The notes below the pieces were generated by a model. It saw only the letters and a program-made list of their open reading frames with translations, was not told where the DNA came from and did not search any database. Both the position numbers and the translations under genes were made by a program. A stretch of 64,000 nt of DNA, from the NCBI GenBank assembly GCA_024867545.1, contig JANFNE010000009.1, positions 718,501 to 782,500 on the forward strand, given 5' to 3'. Positions 41,991 to 51,841 of the stretch are shown one piece after another. Source of the DNA: Phytopythium helicoides (taxonomy: Eukaryota; Oomycota; Peronosporomycetes; Pythiales; Pythiaceae). Each line of letters begins with the position of its first letter. Within the stretch, counting starts at the first letter, position 1.

Positions 41991-44109
41991 CTACTCGTCG
42001 ATGTCCATGGCGGTTGCATCGGCTGCGTCTGCAGACTGGCGGAACTGGTTCTCCTTCCATGAGGCATCATCGTCCTCATTACCTCGTTGGTCCTGGAATG
42101 AGAATGAATAAGTATCCATCCCGGTCACCAGCAAAGAAGACTTGGCAATGGAAACTTTACCTTGTCGTCATGGAAGAACTCCGCGTCGTGCTGGCGTTTA
42201 CCGTCGCTGTCTTTTCGCAAGTCTGGGTCAACCGCGTCTTCATCTTCCTCCCGAAGCATATGGGCTGGTGGTGGAAGGTTCATTTGCACACTTGGAGCGC
42301 CAGTCAGAGAGCGCAGGTTTTCGAAGATCTTGATTCTGGTACGGTTTTCGTTAGCACAGATTGCACAAGCAAGAAAAAGCCAACACGAATTGACGTACTT
42401 GTGCTTCTCTAGGTACTCCTTCGAGTTGTCGTTCTTCAGGTCAGGATCCGGTTCGAGATGGAGCTTGAACGTCGGAGCGTAGAACTCAAAGTAGTCGTTG
42501 TACGGAATGTTGTTGGACACTTCCTGGTCGATGAGAATCGATGTCTCATATGCCCATGCGCGAGAAACATTACGCATACGGTATCCACCACCTCCAACCA
42601 CAAGCATCGGTAGACCAAAGCTCTTGACAAAGCGAACGCATTCACCATGTCCTGGTTGAACAAGTTCAAATGAGGAGTAAGCTCGTACAAAAGCCATAGC
42701 ATGCTAGCACCCACCGTATGTAGTAACGTTGAAGCAACCAAGCCGATCACCAGTCAGCGAGTCAGCTCCACACTGCAGTACAATGGCTGTCGGCTGGAAA
42801 GTTTCCATGACTTTTTGAATGACTGGCTTGAAGATGCCCTCATAGCTTTCATCGTCCATACCGCTGTGCAGAGGAAAGTTCACGGCGTAATACTTGCCAG
42901 CTTTTGCTCCAATGTCCTGCAGAGCCAAAAGAAACCGCCATTAGTGTTTGGAATTCACAGAGACATTCTTTCATATACTCCACCTTGATATCGCCGGTGC
43001 CCGGAAAGTAATCACCGTACTTGTGGAATGATACAGTCATGACGCGATCGGTCACGTAAAATGCCTCTTCAACACCGTCTCCGTGATGAGCATCAATATC
43101 AATGTACAACACTCGAGGATGGAATCTCCAAAGAGCAACAATATGTCAGACTCGTAACCCTGAAAAGAGTTAGCTCAACCCACATACTTGAGCATCTCGA
43201 GGATACCGAGCACAATGTCGTTCACGTAGCAGAAGCCGGAACCACCAGCTTTCTTTGCGTGATGGAGTCCTCCAGCCCAATTGATTGCGATGTCGCAGAG
43301 ACCAAAGTTGAGTCGACTGACAGCGTCTGGATACAAGAAGAGAGCCCCAAGTTGTCAGATCAGACTCATAAAACAATAAACAGCGATCTCTCTGTCTGAC
43401 CTAAGGAAGCACCAGCGTAGATTTGGCAAAAGTCGAAGATGCCGTCAAACACTGGGCAGTCCGTGTCGCTCGTCTCCCCAAAGTTATCTGCAGGTGAACG
43501 AATATTGTGAGCTTGTGCACCACGTTCAGCATAAGGACCCGAAGTGATTCCTACACTTGATGAGGTCAGCATTCATGTCTCGCTGGTTGGCTGGGCTGAC
43601 TCGCTGGAGAAATTCGATGTAATCCGGCGCATGAAACACCTTCATCTCCTCCGCTGAGGCCCAGTGGGGTTCCTGCCACGATTTCCAGCATGAGACGGAT
43701 CCTCCCATCAAGCTCTGAGAGTGAGAGCTCACAAAGATGTCCATCTTCTGGTACATGTCGTAGTTGACCACGAGGTGGTGTGCGAGTTTCATGCGGTGCG
43801 GCTTCATCGGGTGGCCAGGGCCGTAGTAGAAGTGCCCCACCTCGGCTGCGCAAGCGTCGTCCCCATGGCAATGGCAGGGCACCACGTCACACACAAGCGT
43901 GAGAATCGAGAGAGGGATGCGCCGATCCGAGGCGCGGAGCCCGAGCAATCAAGAGGTCGGCCGCGCGCCAAACACGCGGAAAGCGGCGGCCAGACACGCA
44001 CGCGCAGCATGCGGCGGCCCAACGGGTGGCGCTGCGGGCCCCGCACGCCAGCGGCGAGCCACGTACGGTGGTAGAAGTACGACACGCGCTTCTTGGTGGC
44101 GCTCGCCAT
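41991..44109 (-). CDS. HDAC1: Class I histone deacetylase, copy B
   Basis: Tandem paralogue of copy A. Ten exons: 44109-44067, 43845-43733, 43672-43555, 43487-43401, 43326-43188, 43125-42984, 42916-42715, 42651-42399, 42335-42161, 42092-41991; 457 residues. All catalytic elements are present: [48 protein letters not shown] and [10 protein letters not shown]. Compared with copy A it has two more introns, after GDIK and before GHGECV, and a two-residue longer [11 protein letters not shown] loop. The tail ends TAMDIDE. First exons and intron positions otherwise match copy A exactly. Both copies look functional. Confidence 0.93.
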
Positions 44110-44456
44110 CGCTCCTCGTCGCCTGGAAGCCCGCCTGTCTCCTCTCGCCGCAAATGTCGGAGTGACATTGACACTCAAACCCATAAAAAGCAGTTCAACA
44201 ACTCTATCTTCGCATATTCTTCTTGTACTGGCATCAATTCAATGAAATGATATATTTCCATTTGCCTCTATATATCCATACCCCTCCCATCAAGCGGTTC
44301 AACGCCCGATTTGGTCTCTCTGAAGTGATGCATTGGCCGAATAGTGGCCGTCGTAAGCGCGCTGCCACCACTCTGCGATCTGCCGCGGCACCGCCAGCTC
44401 CGCGCGCTCCGCTCCTCGCGCTCTCTGCTCCTCCTCCCGCTCCGCCCCGCTCCATC
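44110..44456. promoter_or_regulatory. Divergent promoter, HDAC copy B and DHODH
   Basis: 347-base gap between head-to-head genes. An inverted CCAAT box (ATTGG at 44332-44336) lies about 120 bases before the DHODH start. No other element is recognised. Confidence 0.4.
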
Positions 44457-45944
44457 ATGCGGTCGTTCGCGCGCGTTGCGGCTGCGCGCGCCAAGAGCGC
44501 GGCGACGCGCGCGGCCTTCAGCACCAGCGGCGCCGGCAAGAAGGCGACGCCCGTGCACCCGGCGGTGGCGCTCGCGGTGGGCGGCGGCGGCGCGGCGGCC
44601 GTCGTGGCCGCCTACAACGGTGTGGTGCCGCACGAGTGGGTCATCAAGCAGCTGGCAGACCCCATGATGCCGGTCGTGAGGCTCTTCCCGCCCGAGACGG
44701 CGCACCAGATCGCCGTCAAGGCCGCGGCGCTTGGGCTCATCCCCAAGGTATCTTTGGTGTCTTTCTGTCCATGTGGAGCGCACTGGGCTCACGCGTGGAT
44801 TATGATCAGGACGACATGACGGATGCACCGCAGCTCCGTGTGCAGGCGTTCGGGCTCGACTTTCCCAACCCGATTGGCATGGCCGCGGGCTTTGACAAGA
44901 ACGCCGAGGCCATTGAGGGCGTGCTCGACATGGGTATGGGTGCTGTCGAGATCGGCAGCGTCACGCCCTTGCCGCAGGTTAGCGCTTTCCGTGGCGTGAT
45001 GGCAATCATCCAGTGGTCTAATTTGCGCTCTGTTGTGCAATGGGATAGCCGGGAAACCCGAAACCGCGCGTGTTCCGCCTGTACGAGGACCGCGGCGTCA
45101 TCAATCGCTACGGTTTCAACAGCGAGGGTCTGGACGCCGTCGCGCGGCGTCTCGCCAACTATGTGGCGACGCGTGAGCTCTCGGCCAAGTTTCACCGCAC
45201 TGGCGTGCTCGGTGTCAATCTGGGCAAGAACAAAGCCACCGAGGACGCTGCTTCGGACTACGTCAAGGGTGTGTGTGCTCTCGGCAAGTACGCCGACTAC
45301 CTCGTCGTCAATGTGTCGTCACCCAACACGCCGGGCCTGCGCTCGCTCCAGGGAAAGGCTCAGCTCGAGGAGCTGCTCGTTCGCGTGCTCGCTGCTCGCG
45401 ATGAGGTGCAGGCGCAGGAGAAGCGCAAGATTCCGCTTCTATTAAAGATCGCGCCGGATCTCACGGGAGACGACAAGCAGGATATCGCTGATGTCGCGCT
45501 GGAGCTCAAGCTTGATGGCCTCATTGTGTCGAACACAACTATCAGCCGCCCGGAGTCGCTCAAGAGGTACGCACTCACGCATCATCAATACTTTGTTGTA
45601 TTGTAGACTGCATCTAATCCGTACTCTGCAATTGTAGCGCCGAGAAGGTGGAGACAGGAGGACTGAGTGGCGCACCAGTCCGAGAGATGTCGACCAAGGT
45701 GCTCGGTGACATGTACACGCTGACGGGCGGCAAGATCCCGCTTATTGGTGTGGGCGGTATCTCGTCGGGTAAGGATGCGTACGACAAGATCCGAGCTGGC
45801 GCGTCGCTGGTGCAGATGTACTCGTGCCTCATTTATGAGAGCCCTTTGGCTATTGCACGCGCCAAGAAGGAGCTTGTCCAGCTGCTGGAGGCGGACGGGT
45901 ACACTCACATCTCACAGGCTGTGGGTGCCGCGCACAAGAAGTAA
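44457..45944 (+). CDS. DHODH: Dihydroorotate dehydrogenase, mitochondrial (class 2)
   Basis: FMN enzyme of the inner mitochondrial membrane that oxidises dihydroorotate to orotate in pyrimidine synthesis, using quinone. Exons 44457-44747, 44810-44977, 45049-45566, 45638-45944; 427 residues. An Arg/Ala-rich presequence precedes a short hydrophobic span ([20 protein letters not shown]), as in class 2 enzymes. Family motifs: [38 protein letters not shown], the catalytic-Ser loop [24 protein letters not shown] and [15 protein letters not shown]. It converges on the USP48-like gene with 68 bases between stops. Confidence 0.94.
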
Positions 45945-46012
45945 GGTGGTGCAAACGTTTTGCAGCAACACACAAGGAACATGTTGGGAGATGCCGTAAC
46001 ATTTTCATTTCA

Positions 46013-49000
46013 TCATTCCACTTCATACGCTCGTGGGGTCGTGCACATCTCACATTGTTCCTCTGAGTCATCGTTGACGTAGGTGCACGCAGTGCACACC
46101 CACACACGCATGTCGCTTGACGACGCAGCGGCATTCGGTCGTGTGTTTCTGCCATTCTTAGCTGACGCAGTAGAAGGAGTGTGCGATAGGAAGACTGAGT
46201 CTTCAAACCCTACTTCGCGGCTCTGGGTCTCTTCGAGTGCCAGATCATCAGAATTATCCTCCGATAATCGCATAAACACAGCATCACCAGCTTTGATTCT
46301 GCACACCAACACGAAAATTAGAGGCATAAAGGATCGGAGCGCCAGTCTCGCCTCAATATCTCACTCTTACCCGCACTCTTTCAGCGTTCGGTAGTCCTCG
46401 AGCACTTCACCCTTAAAGTATAACCTCTGTCGTACCGGAAGCGCACCAATCTCGGAATAAATCTTCGTCTTGAGCATATACACATTGTCGGTTGCATTCG
46501 CGGATATCAGCCAGGTAGAAGCCGACCCAGGGCGAATTCGCTTTGATCGCCGGCGACCTGACACGTCGGCCTCTGCAGACAGCGAACCGCTCACTGGCAC
46601 TGGCTGGTCGGGTAGGAGAAGCTGGACGTTTACGATGCGGTTCTCAAAGTTCTCCATCTCAAAGCGATGCAGCTCACGCGCTGAACTCTCGCATTCAACA
46701 CATCGCACACTATCTCCATTGTCGTCTTCGCATTCAAGCGGAATGACGTCTTCAGGGCAGTTGACACCCAAGGTATCCATTTGACTAGCGAAGAGTAGAG
46801 AAGCATACGAACACTTTCGCCACAAAACACCATCCACACTGTCTCTCGATGTGTTGAGTAGTGCATAGTAATAGTTTGTGTTTGCGTCCCCATAAAGGTC
46901 GACGAGGTGAACCATCTCGTCTTGAGAGACAAATTCGATACCAAGTTCACTTTGGTCCACCATCCCGGCGCCGTCAATAGCTCGGAGCACGCTTTGCGGG
47001 AGCAACAGCTTTTTGTGAGGGCATAGAAGCTCCTCCATTGAAAGTGGAGAGGGAGAGGCGTAGTCGACGTCACGGATATATTTGCGCCACTCGCTCATCC
47101 ATGACCGAGGAACGATAAACATCCGGCGATGTGAAGTCGCATCCGATTTGGATCCGCGAGTGCCATGCGTCCCAGAGAGTGCAAACACCTCACTCAACAA
47201 GAACGATCCACCCTCCCCATCGACGGACCCAGAACCGGTTTTCTTGCGATACAACTGGGCTAATGGTGCACGCTCGAGCACTTGGTCACGACTCGCTCGT
47301 TCGATTTGTTGAATTTCTTCAGTGGCAGCCACATCATGTTGACACTCGGGGCACGTTTCCGTGTTGGTTGCAATAAAAACTTGAGTAGGAGCAAACTTTG
47401 AGGCAAAGTACATCCACGTCTCCGATGGCACAACACGATATTTGCGCTTGTCGAGTACCAAGTTCCCGTGCATACACGTGATGTCAGCATTCAGTGGCGC
47501 CAGCCATATCGGCTCGTCGCCACCCGACGAAACGTTCACGTCTCCAGATGCACAATACTGCAAAAGATCCTGCTGGGTTCCTCCATTTGCCTTTGCTTTC
47601 TTGTTAGCTATAGCAAACAGTCCCTTGTGCAGTTTTTGCAAATGAGCCTTGTAGCTCGCAATCCACGCTCGACTCATGTAATATCCGTTTTGCGGCTGAG
47701 AAGCCCCAGTCTTGAGAAATCCAAGTTCAAGTTCAACTTCCTTGAGTTGCTCGGCGTCGTCTGAGAGTCTGCCTCGAAACTCTTGCTCGCACGCAGCGCA
47801 TCGGTACGTTGGAGCTGCAAAAATTAGTGGTGCACTTCTTGATATCGACCCTGCTGGAGACCCAAGAGAAGACACATCAGTTCCACATGTCATCTCCAAA
47901 TGCTTAAACAGTTTTGCCGAGATGCGTTTTAGTCGGGGGACGATGTCAGGTGAGAATTGCGCCGGTTTCTCTTCCTCAACTCTTCGATCCTCTGGTTTCT
48001 CATCTTTATCCGAAGCTCTCGCAACAGGACGGGAATGCATGCAGCAATAGCTAGAAATGTCAATAGGCTTGCTAAATGGAATATCCTGCTCACGTAGTGG
48101 TGTGCTTGCGTCAGACGACGACTCTTGCTGGTCCATGCTCTCGTCATCATCGATCACTATCGCATCTGTAGGAGAGTCTCCTTCGTCCGTCTTCCCCTCG
48201 TCTTCGCGGTCGTCATTCGTCTGTGATAAATCCACAGCGCCTGAGGCAAGTACAGCCGCATCTACCTTCTCAGCGTCAGGTAACGGAGCGGGAGTGTGTG
48301 CATTCGCTGCAATTTCCTCTTCCCCAGTTATCCAATTTCGGAGCCACAACGTATCAACCCAATAAAACTCCGCTGCAGAAGGGTCTGGGTATGGGTGCTC
48401 CTTTTCAAAGAACTTCTCGTACGCCTTCACACGCTCAGATATCCGCTCCTCCATCCCCTTCACTTTGCAGGTGTACTCTTGCACATCAGCTTCAAAAACC
48501 GCGTTCTCCGTCTCTATGGACTCCCGGCATGACAACGATGGTTGAATCAAGTCCTGGGTGCCTGCGTTTGCGCTTGAACTCGGTTCTCGGACGTAGAGGA
48601 GCATATAAATGTCGCGCGAACGAAGCTTCTTACCCTGGTGCTCACTCGCGTTTGGAGAAGTAGCAGTAGCAGCAGCGTTCACCAAAGCGTCATCAAACTC
48701 ATACCAGACGACCGATGATGAATCCGACGCGTCTGCAGCTGGATAAGCTACTGATGCAGTATAATGCCCAACATGAGCACTTTTTCCTCGGTGGTTCAAG
48801 TATCCCGACAGCCGGTAAATAACGTCGTTTGTTTCTTCAAACGCCTCGGCATTACCACTTTGTCGAAGCAAATCCGTCATGTTGAGTGTTTCAGCAACTT
48901 CAATTACATCCTACATGAAGAATCGCAATGGTGTCAGTGGTTTGAACAAATTCGGATATAGCTGAGCAAACTCACCATCAGCTTTTTCTTTCGCCCAGCA

Positions 49001-50137
49001 GCTGCATCATACACAAAACGCATGAGCTGGAACGTGATGGTGTCCGGCAGCTTTTTTGGATCCAGCTCCATGTATCGTTCTGCACATTCTTTTGATTTGC
49101 AGTTGTCGCAGTAGTACTTGTTGTCGCCATCAAGAATCTCGGCGGAAAGGTAAGACGCAATCGAATCACTAAGTGTCTTGTGTCCCTTGATATTGAGAGA
49201 CTAGGCAAGTGATTATTTGGTTAGCAATAACACCACGATGCGTTTATTGCAGCAACGGCAAAGCCTTACGATTTCGTAGTATGTCGAAGGTCTGAGTGAC
49301 CTTGTCTTGCAGCGCAGGCATTTGGTCGCGTAACTCATGTGTCCCTGAAAGACGCGGTCGACCAGATCCCAGTGCTCGCTAACGCAAGATTGTGAAAAGA
49401 TCGTTCGCAGGTGGGTGAGCAGTAGTTTGTTGAATTCCTGTTGCACATCGTGTTAGATTTGCATCTCGACGCCTCCGTGGGGAACCATATCACGCCACGC
49501 ACCTGCGCGTCTTGTTGAACGACATTGTTCAGAGCCAGCGTTGAAGCAAACTCGGTCGGGTCGTACAGATTCTGGTTACCGAGCTGCATTTGTGCGAACA
49601 GCTTCTGTAGTGCGCGCATCTGCAGCACCTGCTGCTCATTCACATTCTGCTCCTTGGGCTCCCACTCATACACTGCGCGGCGGAAGGGCTGGTTCACAAA
49701 CAGACACTGCAGCATGCTGTTGAGGTAGCACGTGGCACCGAGGTTCCTCAGCCCACAGGGCACCAGCGTCTGTGTTTCTCCTTGAGCTGTCGCGCGCCGG
49801 CGCTCGCGCGGATCGTCTCCAAACACGCGCTGGATCATCTTCTTGCTGTTCCAGATGCCCTACTCGCCCAAACAGCGTCAGCACCCGCTCCCAGATCCTC
49901 GCCAGCGCCGCAAGCTCGCACCTTCTGGCGCTCGCCGAGCCCGTAGAGGCAGTTGGGGTTGTCGGCGCAGTTGCGCACTTGCGAAACGCCGCCCTTGCTC
50001 TTCTTGCGCTGGTGGTCCGCGGGCCGGCACGCGCGCGTCTGTAGCGCGTACGGGTCCTCCATCCGGCGCTCGCGGGCCGCCGCGGCCGCCGACTCGCCCG
50101 CCGCGCCGCCCTCGCGCTTCCTCTTGGGCTTGGCCAT
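46013..50137 (-). CDS. USP48: USP48-like ubiquitin hydrolase with C-terminal RanBP2-type zinc finger
   Basis: Deubiquitinase of the USP48 class. Six exons: 50137-49922, 49859-49503, 49437-49270, 49200-48976, 48910-46371, 46298-46013; 1263 residues. The conserved N-terminal NCADNPNCLYGLGE block leads to the Cys box LRNLGATCYLNSMLQCLF, a CxxC pair (CLRCKTR, YYCDNCKSKEC) and the His box SAHVGHYTASVAY. A long middle part holds DUSP-like segments and acidic disorder. Near the C-terminus a ubiquitin-like domain (MLKTKIYSEIGALPVRQRLY) is split by the last intron. It ends with a Npl4/RanBP2-type finger (VWVCTACTYVNDDSEEQC, then EMC), a fold that often binds ubiquitin. I do not know this finger from animal USP48. 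Confidence 0.88.
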
Positions 50138-50466
50138 CCTCCCGCACTTTCTCGGACTGAGTCGGAGGTTGCCCTTCGAACGGTGAGCGACGCGGATTGG
50201 CCGAAATACGGGCAGCGGCCGAGAATAGAGCGACTTGGATTGGTTGAAACGCGCATCTTGAAGTCAAGCAGTTTCAGCGAATCGCCATGCGTCTGGGCGA
50301 TGAGTGCCTCCAATTGGTTATATATAAAGTGGATATCCTCTTTTTCAACCAATGGAGGCACGTCCCCCGTGGTTGGTGGTGATGCCGCCTCCATCTTGAT
50401 GCCGCCGCGGCCGATGGAGGCGCCCACATTTCATCGCTCTTTGGAAGAAGAACAGGAACAGCAGCC
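50138..50466. promoter_or_regulatory. CCAAT-rich bidirectional promoter, USP48-like and RPSA
   Basis: Four CCAAT boxes in either orientation: ATTGG at 50196-50200 and 50239-50243, the palindrome CCAATTGG at 50310-50317, and CCAAT at 50349-50353. A TATATATAAA run at 50319-50328 sits about 140 bases before the RPSA start. The density suits a strongly expressed ribosomal protein gene. Confidence 0.55.
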
Positions 50467-51318
50467 ATGGCTACCCAGCGTGAGGAGGACATCAAGATGA
50501 TGCTGGCCGCCCAGGTCCACATCGGCACGCGCAATGCCGAGGCCAAGATGGCGGACTACATCTGGCGCCGCCGCAACGACGGCATCCACATCATCAACGT
50601 GGGCAAGACGTGGGAGAAGCTCATGCTGGCCGCCCGTGTGATCGTCGCCATCGAGAACCCGGCCGACGTGATCGCCATCAGCGCGCGCCCGTACGGCCAG
50701 CGCGCCGTGCTCAAGTTCGCCCAGTACACGGGCACGGGCTCGATCGCCGGCCGCTTCACGCCTGGTACGTTCACGAACCAGATCACCAAGCAGTTCCGCG
50801 AGCCGCGCCTGCTCATCATCACGGACCCGCGCACCGACGCGCAGGCCGTGCGCGAGTCGGCCTTCGTCAACGTGCCCGTGGTCGCCTTCTGCGACTCGGA
50901 CTCGCCGCTCGAGTACGTCGATGTCGCCATCCCGGCCAACAACAAGGGCAAGCTCTCGATCGGCCTGCTCTACTGGCTGCTCGCCCGTGAGGTGCTCCGC
51001 CTGCGTGGCACCATCTCGCGCGCTCTGCCGTGGGACGTCGCCGTCGACCTCTTCCTGTACCGCGACCCGGAGGAGCTCAAGAAGGCCGAGGAGGCCCAGG
51101 CTGGTGCCGCTGACGAGGCCCAGGCCCGCGCTGGCTGGGGTGAGACGACGGAGGCCGCTGCTGAGCCCACGCTCTTCGCGCCGGCCGCCGCCGCTCCCTC
51201 GGAGTGGACCTCGACGACCAACACGGAGTGGTCGGGCGAGGCCGCCACCCCCGCCGCCGCCCCCGCCGCTGGCAACTGGGACGCCCCGGCCGCCACGGGT
51301 GCCACCAGCTGGGACTAA
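50467..51318 (+). CDS. RPSA: 40S ribosomal protein SA (uS2)
   Basis: Small-subunit ribosomal protein near the mRNA exit site. One exon, 283 residues. Conserved signatures: [58 protein letters not shown], and [17 protein letters not shown]. The C-terminal tail is Ala/Glu/Trp-rich with repeated W-containing units ([28 protein letters not shown]) like the laminin-receptor tail of animals. Codons are almost all C- or G-ending, as expected for high expression. Confidence 0.97.
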   Translation: MATQREEDIKMMLAAQVHIGTRNAEAKMADYIWRRRNDGIHIINVGKTWEKLMLAARVIVAIENPADVIAISARPYGQRAVLKFAQYTGTGSIAGRFTPGTFTNQITKQFREPRLLIITDPRTDAQAVRESAFVNVPVVAFCDSDSPLEYVDVAIPANNKGKLSIGLLYWLLAREVLRLRGTISRALPWDVAVDLFLYRDPEELKKAEEAQAGAADEAQARAGWGETTEAAAEPTLFAPAAAAPSEWTSTTNTEWSGEAATPAAAPAAGNWDAPAATGATSWD

Positions 51319-51841
51319 GCTCTCTCACTCTCCACGGCTCTCATCCTCTCGCGAGGTTGCAAGGACTGTCTTGCCAAAGGGATTCCTGATGAAGGCGCGC
51401 AGCGGGGCGATCCGCGTGTGCTCGGGGCCGCTGCCGGCGTGGGACGCATGGAATAGACGACGGTGTTAAGCGATGGCACCTGGTTAATGCGACCGGAATC
51501 GCCGGCGATCGCGGCTCGGAATACACTGCCCTGCTCGTTTGCCTGATGAAAAAGCTCGCTGTTTGTCTTCGCAGTCGTCACCACCTTTGTCATCTTCATG
51601 ACCACAAACGAACATGTCCTGTCAAATGCACTATTTATTTAGGATCAACTAAGTGGTGCAACGGGTTGATGGGCCGAGCCGAGGGCTCGCATGTCAACCC
51701 ATGGGCCAAAATAAACGAAAAATAGATAGATCTGCTTTGAGAGGGACCCGCGTGACCCGCCACCGACCCATTGGGGTCCTTTCGCGCCTCGACTCGAGCT
51801 TCACTTGCGCTTTGTATCGACCGCCCCTAAGGAACGCCGTG
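51319..51841. other. 523-base gap, RPSA to PWWP gene
   Basis: Contains the RPSA 3' region and the PWWP gene promoter. Short frames exist on both strands but none has recognisable content. No repeat or RNA gene was seen. Confidence 0.4.
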
